Part shown: positions 28,423-35,515 of the stretch, piece after piece
Numbering within the stretch: the stretch's first letter is position 1
How the letters are laid out: each line of letters opens with the position of its first letter
Origin: Romboutsia_C sp015668195
GTDB lineage: Bacteria > Bacillota > Clostridia > Peptostreptococcales > Peptostreptococcaceae
Assembly (NCBI RefSeq): GCF_015668195.1
Contig: NZ_JADPFC010000001.1
Coordinates: forward strand, 1 to 64,000
DNA length: 64,000 bases
Direction: 5' to 3'
Position numbers and translations under genes: made by a program
The notes under the pieces: generated by a model
What the model was told of the DNA's origin: nothing
Databases searched by the model: none
The model's input: only the letters and a program-made list of their open reading frames with translations

Positions 28423-28629
28423 ATGAATTTTGGAAAAAAAATGCAGAGTAGTAAAAGCTCACATAATAGTAAACATGATAGTCAGCACGATAACAAACAC
28501 GATAGTAAACATGATACCAAACACGATAGTCAGCATGATAACAAGCATGTAAGTAAGAGTGAACCAGTAAAAAATAGTAAAAAAGTGAGTGATTCTAAAA
28601 CAGTTAAAAAAAGTGGAGACGATGAATAA
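28423..28629 (+). CDS. small His/Lys/Ser/Asp-rich repeat protein
   Basis: A 68-residue hydrophilic protein. Residues 11-45 are short repeats of the type KHDSQHDN and KHDTKHDS, so nearly every third residue is His; the C-terminal third is Lys- and Ser-rich. It has no Cys, membrane segment or known motif. It begins 55 bases after the giant acidic repeat protein with no terminator between, so the two are probably co-transcribed. A basic, possibly metal-binding partner of the acidic protein is an attractive guess but not shown. RBS AAGGAG lies upstream of the ATG at 28423. Confidence 0.75.
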   Translation: MNFGKKMQSSKSSHNSKHDSQHDNKHDSKHDTKHDSQHDNKHVSKSEPVKNSKKVSDSKTVKKSGDDE

Positions 28630-28644
28630 AAGGTAGGTATAAAT

Positions 28645-28673
28645 AGAGGAGAGGCTAAAATAACCTCTCCCTT
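28645..28673. terminator. bidirectional terminator between convergent genes
   Basis: A stem GGAGAGG/CCTCTCC with T's after it on the plus strand. It separates the repeat-protein operon from the yfcE-type gene, which ends at 28674 on the other strand. Confidence 0.8.
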
Positions 28674-29234
28674 TTAATTTATATGTATTACGTCACCGCT
28701 ATTTATATCTAGTAAGTTAAATTCCATATTAACTTCATCTTCACTTTGATTTATATCTATAATAGCGACTGAATGAGTACCATCTTTAGGAATCGATGTA
28801 CTTCCAGGATTTAAGACTATTAAATTTTCATCTACATAAAGTTCTTTAACATGAGTATGTCCAAGAATAAGTATATCTCCACCCATATTTTTAGCATCTT
28901 GTATAGTATCTTCTTTAGATTTAGTATATCCATGAGTCATTATTATTCTAGTTTCACCAAATTGATTCATAACATAAGGACTTTGTATAGGATGTTTTAT
29001 AACCATTTGGTCAACATCAGCATCACAATTTCCTCTAGCTATAATTATATTATTAAGTTCGTTAATTTTAGATATTACTCCTTTTGGATTATAACCTTCT
29101 GGAATATCATTTCTAGGTCCATGGTATAGAATATCACCACCATGTAAAATTACATCACACTCAGATAATATATCTAGTGCTTTTTCAAAATAAAGTAAAC
29201 TTCCATGAGTATCGCTCATAACACCTATTTTCAT
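28674..29234 (-). CDS. yfcE: YfcE/MJ0936-family metallophosphodiesterase
   Basis: A 186-residue calcineurin-type phosphodiesterase. Metal-binding motifs are MSDTHGS (Asp8, His10), ILHGGDILYHG, ARGNCDADVD, IMTHG and LGHTHVKEL. YfcE enzymes hydrolyse simple phosphodiesters; the physiological substrate is unknown. Compared with the classical family motif GNCD, all ligands are kept. It lies 22 bases downstream of nadK on the same strand and is probably in one transcription unit with it. RBS AAGGAGG lies upstream of the ATG. Confidence 0.92.
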   Translation of the reverse strand: MKIGVMSDTHGSLLYFEKALDILSECDVILHGGDILYHGPRNDIPEGYNPKGVISKINELNNIIIARGNCDADVDQMVIKHPIQSPYVMNQFGETRIIMTHGYTKSKEDTIQDAKNMGGDILILGHTHVKELYVDENLIVLNPGSTSIPKDGTHSVAIIDINQSEDEVNMEFNLLDINSGDVIHIN

Positions 29235-29256
29235 TTTGTTTCCTCCTTAGTTAAGA

Positions 29257-30057
29257 TTATAAGAATTTTTCAGAAACCCTACTCCAAAATTCATAGTTTG
29301 ACATTCTAAGTAATTTTATTTTAACATCAGACATAAAAGTTTTAATACTAGAAATATGATTATATTTATGCTCGACTCCATCTATTACTATTATAATTGA
29401 ATTTTCAAATCTGTATTCAGGAGTAATATTTATTACAGAATCATTAGAACATATAATACTAGAAGTAAAACTTCTATAAGCATTTGTATTTATAGGATAA
29501 AGTGGAGTAAGCTGCATTAAGCTTATACTTGGATCAACAATACTACCTCCTGCTGCATAGTTGTAGGCTGTTGAACCTGTAGGAGTTGATATAATCATCC
29601 CATCTCCACTAAATTTTTGTATATGTCTATCATTTATATTTAAGTCAATATGTATAATCCTAGATTTATCTCCTTTTACAACAACTTCATTTATAGCAAA
29701 TATATCATTACAATGTTTGTCGCTACATATACTAGCACCAAGAAGAGGTATATCTTGTATCACATAATCCTCATTTATGTATGATGTTATAAAACTATCA
29801 ATATCATCTGGAGAAATATCTGGGAAAAAACCAAGATGTCCTGTATTTATCCCTACTACTGGAACCTCAGGGAAATTAAAATCGTGAACAGTCTTTAAAA
29901 AAGATCCATCACCACCAATTGATATAACCAGTTCTGTATCTGGATGGAAATAATCGATTACTTCAAATCCAGCAGAAATCAGTTTGTTAGATAATAAGTT
30001 TTTCGTTGCAATAGATTTTTTTAGTTCATTTGATTTTACAGTTATAATTTTTCTCAT
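29257..30057 (-). CDS. nadK: NAD(+) kinase
   Basis: A 266-residue kinase that makes NADP from NAD and ATP or polyphosphate. The family motifs are clear: SIGGDGSFLKTV (GGDGS, the ATP/polyphosphate motif), GINTGHLGFFPD, INEVVVKG, and the NAD-binding FSGDGMIISTPTGSTAYN. It is shorter at the N-terminus than the E. coli enzyme, as usual for Firmicutes. It has RBS AGAGGGGTGG and a TATAAT element about 30 bases upstream. The 279 bases to the divergent pseudouridine synthase gene are AT-rich; I see no further structure there. Confidence 0.95.
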   Translation of the reverse strand: MRKIITVKSNELKKSIATKNLLSNKLISAGFEVIDYFHPDTELVISIGGDGSFLKTVHDFNFPEVPVVGINTGHLGFFPDISPDDIDSFITSYINEDYVIQDIPLLGASICSDKHCNDIFAINEVVVKGDKSRIIHIDLNINDRHIQKFSGDGMIISTPTGSTAYNYAAGGSIVDPSISLMQLTPLYPINTNAYRSFTSSIICSNDSVINITPEYRFENSIIIVIDGVEHKYNHISSIKTFMSDVKIKLLRMSNYEFWSRVSEKFL

Positions 30058-30336
30058 TTTTCCACCCCTCTACACTTTGTATTATAGCATAACTTATTAG
30101 GTTAAATTATAGTTAATTAAAAGTAGATAAATAAACTCTTTATACTCAAATGATTGATTATAGAGGTACATATATAAGATAATACATAAAGAAAGACTTA
30201 ATGTACACTAAAAATAATTAAAGTTTAAAAGTTTATAAACAAATATAAGTAAGATATTAATAATAAAAGGTCTTATCTATTAATCTAAAATAGTATAAAA
30301 TATATAATGTTATAAGAAAAGAAGGTAGGTGCAGAC

Positions 30337-31239
30337 TTGTTTAAAAAGGAAGAACAAAGATATAATATTATATCTTATACGAGTGAAGAAGACTCAACGT
30401 TAAAAGAGATATTATTAGACAAATTAAATTTCTCTGTAAGATCCTTATCAAAGATGAAAAGAGAACAAAGTATGTTAGTAAACGGTGAATTTAAAAAACC
30501 TAGTACTAAAATTAAAAAAGGTGACTTAATAGAAGTGAAAATAGATGAAGATATGGCAAACTTTACACCACAAGATTTAAATTTAGACATATTGTATGAT
30601 GACTTTGATATAATAATGGTTAACAAGCCACCGTTTATGGTAGTACATCCAACTAAAAGTCATAGTGAAGGTACAATAGCAAATGGAATAACTGATTATA
30701 TAATCAAGAAAAATGAAAAAGTTAAAGTAAGGTTTGTAAATAGATTAGATATGAACACATCTGGGTTAGTTATAGTTGCTAAAAATGCTTATGCACATCA
30801 TACTTTATCCTTAGATATGAGTAAAGATAAGGTTGAAAAAACTTATATAACTGTTGTAAAGGGAATAGTAAAAGAAGATTTTGGAACTATAAATCAGCCA
30901 ATATATAGACCCACAGAAGATAGTATAAAAAGAGTTGTGGATGAAAGAGGACAGGAGTCTGTAACTCATTATAAAGTATTAGAAAGATTAAATGATGCTA
31001 CAGTACTAGAAGTAAAGCTAGAAACAGGGAGAACACACCAAATAAGAGTTCATATGAACTATATAGGTCATGGGATAATAGGCGATGAGCTTTATGGATA
31101 TGTAGATGAAAATCTTATAAATAGACAAGCATTACATGCATACAGCTTAAAATTTAATCAGCCTAGAACCAAAGAAGAGCTAGAGTTTAAGGCTAATTTA
31201 CCAAAAGATATAGAAAACTTAATAAATAAGCTAAAATAA
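30337..31239 (+). CDS. RluA-family pseudouridine synthase
   Basis: A 300-residue RNA-modifying enzyme. An S4-type RNA-binding domain occupies roughly residues 20-80, followed by the catalytic domain with VVHPTKSHSEGT, the active-site VNRLDMNTSGLVIVAKN (catalytic Asp in RLD), KTYITVVKG and GRTHQIRVHM. The usual HRLD is NRLD here, a change also seen in other members. It probably modifies uridines in rRNA or tRNA, but the exact site cannot be read from sequence. It starts at a TTG with AAGGTAGGTG upstream. The nucleoid protein gene follows after 20 bases. Confidence 0.93.
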   Translation: MFKKEEQRYNIISYTSEEDSTLKEILLDKLNFSVRSLSKMKREQSMLVNGEFKKPSTKIKKGDLIEVKIDEDMANFTPQDLNLDILYDDFDIIMVNKPPFMVVHPTKSHSEGTIANGITDYIIKKNEKVKVRFVNRLDMNTSGLVIVAKNAYAHHTLSLDMSKDKVEKTYITVVKGIVKEDFGTINQPIYRPTEDSIKRVVDERGQESVTHYKVLERLNDATVLEVKLETGRTHQIRVHMNYIGHGIIGDELYGYVDENLINRQALHAYSLKFNQPRTKEELEFKANLPKDIENLINKLK

Positions 31240-31259
31240 CAAATATAATTAGAGGTGAG

Positions 31260-32267
31260 ATGATGATAATTCATAAGTTTATAATACATGTATTAGATAA
31301 AAATAGTGATGTTCCAATACTAAATGACTATGAAGGAAAAATAAATCCTGAGGTAGATAAGTTTTTCCAAAAAATAATAAAAAGAGTAACTAAAGATGAT
31401 GATCTAAGAAAAGGTATATTTAAGGATTATAATAATAATATAATAAAAAATTGTTGTGAGCAGATAATATATGATGAAAGTACTTTCTTAGAGAATTCTA
31501 AGGAAATAGCAGCATATTTATTTGATATAATGAAGATAAATTCAGAAATAGATTCATGTGATTTAGCAATATGTTTATATACAGTTAAGGATGAAAAATA
31601 TGTAGCTATACTTAAGTTAGATTATAAAAAATTATACACTCATTCTATAGAATTTATAGATGATAAGTTTAATATACAAATGGTTGCAAATGAAATAGGC
31701 ATACCAGAAACAGGAAGACAAAAGCAATGTGCAATCATAGGAACAAGTGGAATAAATGACGAGTTTCATTTAAGATTGTTAGATAAAGATGCAGAGAAGG
31801 AAGAAAGTGAATCAAAGTTCATTAAGGAATTCTTAAATGCAGAAAGAATTGATGATGATAAATATAAGACTAAGGTATTTAAAAAGTCAGCAGAAAATTG
31901 GATAACAAATGCATTAACAGAAAATATAAAACAGGCAGAAGATATGAGAAGTGTACTTAATTATACCTTAAAAGAAAAGAATGAAATAGATGTAAATGAT
32001 TTTATAGAAAATAATATAAAAGATGATAATTTAAAAGAAAGTTTTAAAGAACATATGGAAGACAAAGGATTAGATGAAGGCTTCAATATAGATAAAACAT
32101 GGGTTGAAAAAAAGCTTAAGAAAAGAAGTATAAAAACAGATAATGGATTTGATTTAAAAGGAAATTTAGAAGACTTTGAAGATCCGATGAAATACAGTGT
32201 AAAGCAAAATCCAGATGGAAGTATAGATATAACATTAAAAAATATTAGATTTTACGAAGAGAAGTAG
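31260..32267 (+). CDS. nucleoid-associated protein, 37-kDa (NdpA/YejK) family
   Basis: A 335-residue soluble protein recognised from its overall pattern: IIHKFIIHVLD at the N-terminus, a central KYVAILKLDYKKLYTH segment, NEIGIPETGRQKQCAIIG, and an acidic, helix-rich C-terminal half. Proteins of this family copurify with the nucleoid in enterobacteria, but their role is poorly known. The first codon could be the ATG at 31260 or the one at 31263; RBS AGAGGTGAG fits either. Probably co-transcribed with the pseudouridine synthase gene. Confidence 0.82.
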   Translation: MMIIHKFIIHVLDKNSDVPILNDYEGKINPEVDKFFQKIIKRVTKDDDLRKGIFKDYNNNIIKNCCEQIIYDESTFLENSKEIAAYLFDIMKINSEIDSCDLAICLYTVKDEKYVAILKLDYKKLYTHSIEFIDDKFNIQMVANEIGIPETGRQKQCAIIGTSGINDEFHLRLLDKDAEKEESESKFIKEFLNAERIDDDKYKTKVFKKSAENWITNALTENIKQAEDMRSVLNYTLKEKNEIDVNDFIENNIKDDNLKESFKEHMEDKGLDEGFNIDKTWVEKKLKKRSIKTDNGFDLKGNLEDFEDPMKYSVKQNPDGSIDITLKNIRFYEEK

Positions 32268-32268
32268 T

Positions 32269-32306
32269 AAAAAGCACCAAAGACTTATAAAGCTTTGGTG
32301 CTTTTT
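32269..32306 (+). terminator. Rho-independent terminator
   Basis: A perfect 14-bp stem AAAAAGCACCAAAG/CTTTGGTGCTTTTT directly after the nucleoid-associated protein gene. Confidence 0.92.
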
Positions 32307-32505
32307 GTATACAAATATTTTGTATTAAACTCAAAATACATATTTAATTTTTAGCGTAAAGTAATTTCAAGAAATTTAAGCATATTAAAAATAAGATTTT
32401 AATTAATAGGAGTAAATTTAAATTTTTAGTGTACATGCAATATATATTAGTGAAAGCCATATAAATATAATAGGACTAAAATTGTTACATATTAAGGGGG
32501 TAAAT

Positions 32506-32733
32506 ATGGAACAACTAAAAGGTATGTTAAGAGGGTTTGATTTTGTAGATGATAATCCAATGATATTTTTTTTGATAATAGGATTGGTTGTACTTTTTTT
32601 AATTAACTCAAATGGAAACTTAGATTGTTTTTTCGACCAAAATAATTCATTAGTTTGGATTATACTTTTAGTATTTTTAGTGTTTATGCTTGGAAGAAAT
32701 GATGAATGCTGTGACGATGATTTTTGCTGTTAA
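32506..32733 (+). CDS. tiny two-helix hydrophobic protein with Cys tail (family member 1)
   Basis: A 75-residue protein: a short polar N-terminus, hydrophobic helix PMIFFLIIGLVVLFLIN, a polar linker with one Cys (NLDCFFDQNN), a second helix SLVWIILLVFLVFML, and the acidic Cys-rich tail DECCDDDFCC. The layout matches five more genes at 33617-35271. I chose the ATG at 32506 because AAGGGGG lies just upstream; an in-frame TTG at 32482 would add eight residues. The 199 bases between the previous terminator and this gene hold no other gene. Tiny Gly- or Cys-rich membrane proteins of this kind (YjcZ-like) are often spore proteins, so a sporulation role is an inference. Confidence 0.75.
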   Translation: MEQLKGMLRGFDFVDDNPMIFFLIIGLVVLFLINSNGNLDCFFDQNNSLVWIILLVFLVFMLGRNDECCDDDFCC

Positions 32734-32740
32734 TAAGTTA

Positions 32741-32767
32741 AAACCGAGCTTCATATGCTCGGCTTTA
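32741..32767. terminator. bidirectional terminator
   Basis: A stem CCGAGC/GCTCGG flanked by A's and T's, between the convergent tiny membrane protein gene and acpP. Confidence 0.85.
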
Positions 32768-32777
32768 TTTCTTTAGA

Positions 32778-33005
32778 TTATTGGTTATCTTCTATATATT
32801 TACAGATATCACCTATAGTTTTGAAGTTTTCAGCTTCTTCATCTGGAATCTCTATGCCAAATTCATCTTCAAGAGCCATTATAACTTCAACAGCATCTAA
32901 AGAGTCAGCTTCTAAATCTTCTATTAAAGAAGTGTCTTTAGTTATTACATTTGTGTTATCTATTCCTAATTGTTCAGCTATTATTGATTTTATTTTTTCA
33001 AACAT
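32778..33005 (-). CDS. acpP: acyl carrier protein
   Basis: A 75-residue acidic four-helix protein with the phosphopantetheine site DSLDAVE (Ser35) and EDEFGIEIPDEEAENFKTIGD. It carries growing acyl chains in fatty acid synthesis. Length and sequence are canonical. It stands alone on the minus strand among tiny spore-type membrane protein genes rather than in a fab operon. Whether it is the main housekeeping ACP or a special one cannot be told from the window. RBS AGGAGGG lies upstream of the ATG. Confidence 0.95.
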   Translation of the reverse strand: MFEKIKSIIAEQLGIDNTNVITKDTSLIEDLEADSLDAVEVIMALEDEFGIEIPDEEAENFKTIGDICKYIEDNQ

Positions 33006-33155
33006 GGTTTAACCCTCCTAGAAACGGTTTATAAATTTACTTGTAGTTTAATATAATATTAAAAATTTTTCAATAGAGTTTTTAAGAAAATGTAATAAAC
33101 TTTTTTAGTGAGAATATAAATTAATATATAAATTTTATACATAGGAGGAATTGTT

Positions 33156-33557
33156 ATGAAGTATATAAGTTTACTAATATCTTCAATTGGGGTGTTTATA
33201 GTAATATTAGGAAATTTTTATTATAATTCAGTAACATTAGATATGCAAAAGATTAAAGATTATGTGACAGAAACAAATATTATACTAGAAGATATCATAG
33301 ATAAGGAGTATTATGTATTAGAAAATAAACAAGAATATATAAAAAGACTTAATAGTCTTAAAGAAGGATTAAATAATACTAATACAACATTTTTAATAGA
33401 TAATTATAAAAGCTACAAGGTAAAGTCCATAGATAGTTTAGTAAAAAGTCTAAAAGAGACAGAAGATAAAAAGATATATTTAGGAGAAGTAGAAAAGTAC
33501 AATAAATTATGTGATAAAGAGATTGATAGGTTAATAATCAGTAAAAACCTAGTATAG
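33156..33557 (+). CDS. small membrane-anchored protein, unknown function
   Basis: A 133-residue protein. Residues 3-25 (ISLLISSIGVFIVILGNFYY) form one hydrophobic anchor without a lipobox; the rest is a Lys/Glu/Asn-rich helical domain with heptad-like spacing, probably outside the membrane. I do not recognise a family. RBS AGGAGG precedes the ATG. The next tiny membrane protein gene starts 59 bases on without a terminator, so the two may be co-transcribed. Confidence 0.7.
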   Translation: MKYISLLISSIGVFIVILGNFYYNSVTLDMQKIKDYVTETNIILEDIIDKEYYVLENKQEYIKRLNSLKEGLNNTNTTFLIDNYKSYKVKSIDSLVKSLKETEDKKIYLGEVEKYNKLCDKEIDRLIISKNLV

Positions 33558-33616
33558 TAATCTTATATAAATATATAAATTTAATAAAGACATCATGAAT
33601 TAAAAGGGGGAGTTTA

Positions 33617-33820
33617 ATGGCAAAATTAGAAGATACCCTAACTCGTTTGTTTGGAGGGAATAATAATATTTTAAACAATAGAATGCTAATAGTTATAGTA
33701 TTAGTATTTATTGTTATATTTACAGATTTATTAGATGACTTTCTAGAAAACGATAATGCTTGGATGTGGATTATATTGGTACTACTTTTATTATTTAATT
33801 TTGATGAAAGTCTTTGTTAA
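33617..33820 (+). CDS. tiny two-helix hydrophobic protein (family member 2)
   Basis: A 67-residue protein. The N-terminus LEDTLTRLFGGNN matches the LxRFFGG and LDRLFGG starts of the other members. Two hydrophobic helices follow (MLIVIVLVFIVIFTDLL and AWMWIILVLLLLFNF) around an acidic linker DDFLENDN, then the short tail DESLC with a single Cys. RBS AAAAGGGGGAG. It is the least Cys-rich member. Function unknown. Confidence 0.75.
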   Translation: MAKLEDTLTRLFGGNNNILNNRMLIVIVLVFIVIFTDLLDDFLENDNAWMWIILVLLLLFNFDESLC

Positions 33821-33831
33821 TAAGCTTTTAT

Positions 33832-33859
33832 AAAAGAAATCATTTGATTTCTTTTTTTT
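33832..33859 (+). terminator. Rho-independent terminator after family member 2
   Basis: A stem AAAAGAAATCA/TGATTTCTTTT followed by T's. Confidence 0.9.
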
Positions 33860-33916
33860 GTGTAAAAAAATTTAGTAATAGACAAGTATATTATAACTTA
33901 ATTTAATAAAAGGGTA

Positions 33917-33944
33917 ACAATTTTACACATTATTACATAATATT
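33917..33944 (+). promoter_or_regulatory. sigma-K-like promoter for family member 3
   Basis: AC at 33917-33918, a 17-base spacer, then CATAATATT at 33936-33944, close to the sigma-K pattern AC-N16/17-CATANNNTA. The stretch CATAATATTTATTAA is identical to the one upstream of cdeC at 46125, with the same spacing from AC. Confidence 0.55.
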
Positions 33945-33997
33945 TATTAAATAGTTATTAATATACTATTATTCATAAAATTAAAGGTGGGATATTA

Positions 33998-34210
33998 ATG
34001 TCAACAGATCAAGGATTATCAAGATTCTTTGGAGGAGGATTCTTTGGCAACAGTGGTTTAATAGTATTGATAGTAATAGGTGTAATACTTTTACTAGGAG
34101 ATGATCTTCTTGAATGGATATTATGTGATGATATGGGTATTATTTGGATAGTTCTTATAATACTTTTATTGACTAATTTTGATTTTGATTGTGGATGTGG
34201 ATGTTGTTAA
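33998..34210 (+). CDS. tiny two-helix hydrophobic protein with Cys tail (family member 3)
   Basis: A 70-residue protein: STDQGLSRFFGGGFFGNSG at the start, helix LIVLIVIGVILLLG, acidic linker DDLLEWILCDDMG, helix IIWIVLIILLLTNF and tail DFDCGCGCC. It has five Cys, four of them at the end. RBS AAAGGTGGG. It has its own promoter-like sequence and terminator. Probably in the membrane with a Cys-rich tail that could cross-link or bind metal; function unknown. Confidence 0.78.
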   Translation: MSTDQGLSRFFGGGFFGNSGLIVLIVIGVILLLGDDLLEWILCDDMGIIWIVLIILLLTNFDFDCGCGCC

Positions 34211-34240
34211 TAAAGAACTCTATTTAGAGTTCTTTATTAA
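34209..34240 (+). terminator. Rho-independent terminator after family member 3
   Basis: A perfect stem AATAAAGAACTCTA/TAGAGTTCTTTATT that begins in the stop codon of the gene. Confidence 0.85.
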
Positions 34241-34272
34241 CAAATAATTTTATAAATTATTAAAAAATAATA

Positions 34273-34299
34273 ACACTTTTTGAAAAATTACATACTATG
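34273..34299 (+). promoter_or_regulatory. sigma-K-like promoter for family member 4
   Basis: AC at 34273-34274, 16 bases, then CATACTATG at 34291-34299. Confidence 0.45.
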
Positions 34300-34375
34300 T
34301 ATTAAGTGGGCAAAAGCCCTAACGTGACATAAATATACTTCACTAAAGAATTATTCTTATGTAGGGGGGATTTTT

Positions 34376-34597
34376 GTGAGTAGTAAATTAAGTAGAGTTT
34401 TTGATTGTATGGGAGGAGGAGGATGGTGGATAATAATACTATTCTTCTTGTTTTTAGTTTTCCAAGAATGTTGGAGTGATATATGCATAACTGACTGGAT
34501 TCCATTCTTGATATTATTATTAATAGTGTGTTCATGTGGAGGATTTAATGACGGTGACTTTGGATGCTGTGAGGCTAACTTCGACTGTGAATGCTAG
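34376..34597 (+). CDS. tiny Trp-rich hydrophobic protein with Cys tail (family member 4)
   Basis: A 73-residue protein starting at a GTG behind TAGGGGGGA. Layout: SKLSRVFDCMGGGG, helix WWIIILFFLFLVF, linker QECWSDICITDW, helix IPFLILLLIVCSCGG, then an Asp/Cys tail (GDFGCCEANFDCEC). It is nearly identical to members 5 and 6 through both helices, so these three are recent duplicates. Function unknown. Confidence 0.78.
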   Translation: MSSKLSRVFDCMGGGGWWIIILFFLFLVFQECWSDICITDWIPFLILLLIVCSCGGFNDGDFGCCEANFDCEC

Positions 34598-34603
34598 ATA
34601 AAA

Positions 34604-34637
34604 AACAAAAGAGTGCTTTGCATTCTTTTGTTTTTTT
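34604..34637 (+). terminator. Rho-independent terminator after family member 4
   Basis: A stem ACAAAAGAGTGC/GCATTCTTTTGT followed by a T-run. Confidence 0.9.
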
Positions 34638-34677
34638 ATTTTTATAATTTAAAATAAAAATTATACAAACTAATATC

Positions 34678-34703
34678 ACAAATTTAACTTCTTGCATATT
34701 ATA
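34678..34703 (+). promoter_or_regulatory. sigma-K-like promoter for family member 5
   Basis: AC at 34678-34679, 15 bases, then CATATTATA at 34695-34703, a perfect match to CATANNNTA. The spacer is one base short. Confidence 0.45.
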
Positions 34704-34750
34704 TGTTAAGAGTGAAAGCTCAAATTATAATAACAACAGGAGGTAGCAAA

Positions 34751-34936
34751 ATGTTAGATAGATTATTTGGTGGTTGTAATGGTTTCTTTGGAGGTGCTTG
34801 GTGGATAATAATATTATTCTTCTTATTCTTAGTATTTGGAGAACAATGGTGTGAAATAGAAATAGTTCAATGGATACCATTCTTAATATTATTATTAATA
34901 GTTTGTAGCTGTGGGGAAATTGGAGACGACTGTTAG
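34751..34936 (+). CDS. tiny Trp-rich hydrophobic protein (family member 5)
   Basis: A 61-residue protein: LDRLFGGCNGFFGGA, helix WWIIILFFLFLVFG, linker EQWCEIEIVQW, helix IPFLILLLIVCSCG and the short tail EIGDDC. I chose the ATG at 34751, which has AGGAGG nine bases upstream; an ATG at 34703 would add 16 residues unlike any other member and has no ribosome binding site. I see no hairpin terminator before member 6. Confidence 0.78.
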   Translation: MLDRLFGGCNGFFGGAWWIIILFFLFLVFGEQWCEIEIVQWIPFLILLLIVCSCGEIGDDC

Positions 34937-34967
34937 TAAAATTAAAAAATAAAAAACATTATGAGTA

Positions 34968-34994
34968 ACAAAAATTTAAAAGCTTCATATTATA
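34968..34994 (+). promoter_or_regulatory. sigma-K-like promoter for family member 6
   Basis: AC at 34968-34969, 16 bases, then CATATTATA at 34986-34994, a full match to the AC-N16/17-CATANNNTA pattern. The same CATATTATA precedes member 5. Confidence 0.55.
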
Positions 34995-35073
34995 TACTAT
35001 ACAAAAATTTTAGATTATGTATAGACATCTAAAGTTAATTCAGTAAAAAATTTATCAAAGGGAGGAATTTATT

Positions 35074-35271
35074 ATGCTAGATAGATTTTTTGGAGATTGT
35101 GGATTTTTCGCAGGTGGAGCTTGGTGGATAATAGTATTATTCTTTTTATTCCTAGCTTTCCAAGAATGTTGGAGTGAAATCTGTATAACTGATTGGATAC
35201 CATTTTTAATATTATTATTAATAACATGTTCTTGTGGAGGTCTTTTCGAAGACGGAGATTGTTGTTGTTAA
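35074..35271 (+). CDS. tiny Trp-rich hydrophobic protein with Cys tail (family member 6)
   Basis: A 65-residue protein: LDRFFGDCGFFAGGA, helix WWIIVLFFLFLAF, linker QECWSEICITDW, helix IPFLILLLITCSCGG and tail LFEDGDCCC. It is very close to member 4 in both helices and linker. RBS GGGAGG. It is the last of the array and is followed by a terminator. Function unknown; a sporulation role is inferred from the promoter-like sequence. Confidence 0.78.
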   Translation: MLDRFFGDCGFFAGGAWWIIVLFFLFLAFQECWSEICITDWIPFLILLLITCSCGGLFEDGDCCC

Positions 35272-35282
35272 TATTTACCAAA

Positions 35283-35318
35283 AAAGTAACGGTGTTAAAT
35301 ACCGTTGCTTTTTTTTAA
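35283..35318 (+). terminator. Rho-independent terminator after family member 6
   Basis: A stem AAGTAACGGT/ACCGTTGCTT followed by eight T's. Confidence 0.92.
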
Positions 35319-35515
35319 ATTTAGAGATAAAATATTTACTTATGAAGGTAAATTAATATGCTGTTTTTGGGTATAAAAATTATATTACATATAAAACTAA
35401 TAAATAATCGTCTTAAAGTATTTATATAATTTATAATATATGATAAAATTAAAATTTAAGAAAGTAGACGGATTAAACTTTAAAATACATAAAATATGTA
35501 TAAGGAGGAACTAAA

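Noticed and set aside
32439..32466. Sigma-K-like promoter before the first tiny membrane protein gene
   Set aside because: CATATAAAT is present but the -35 position reads AA rather than AC and the -10 is off consensus.
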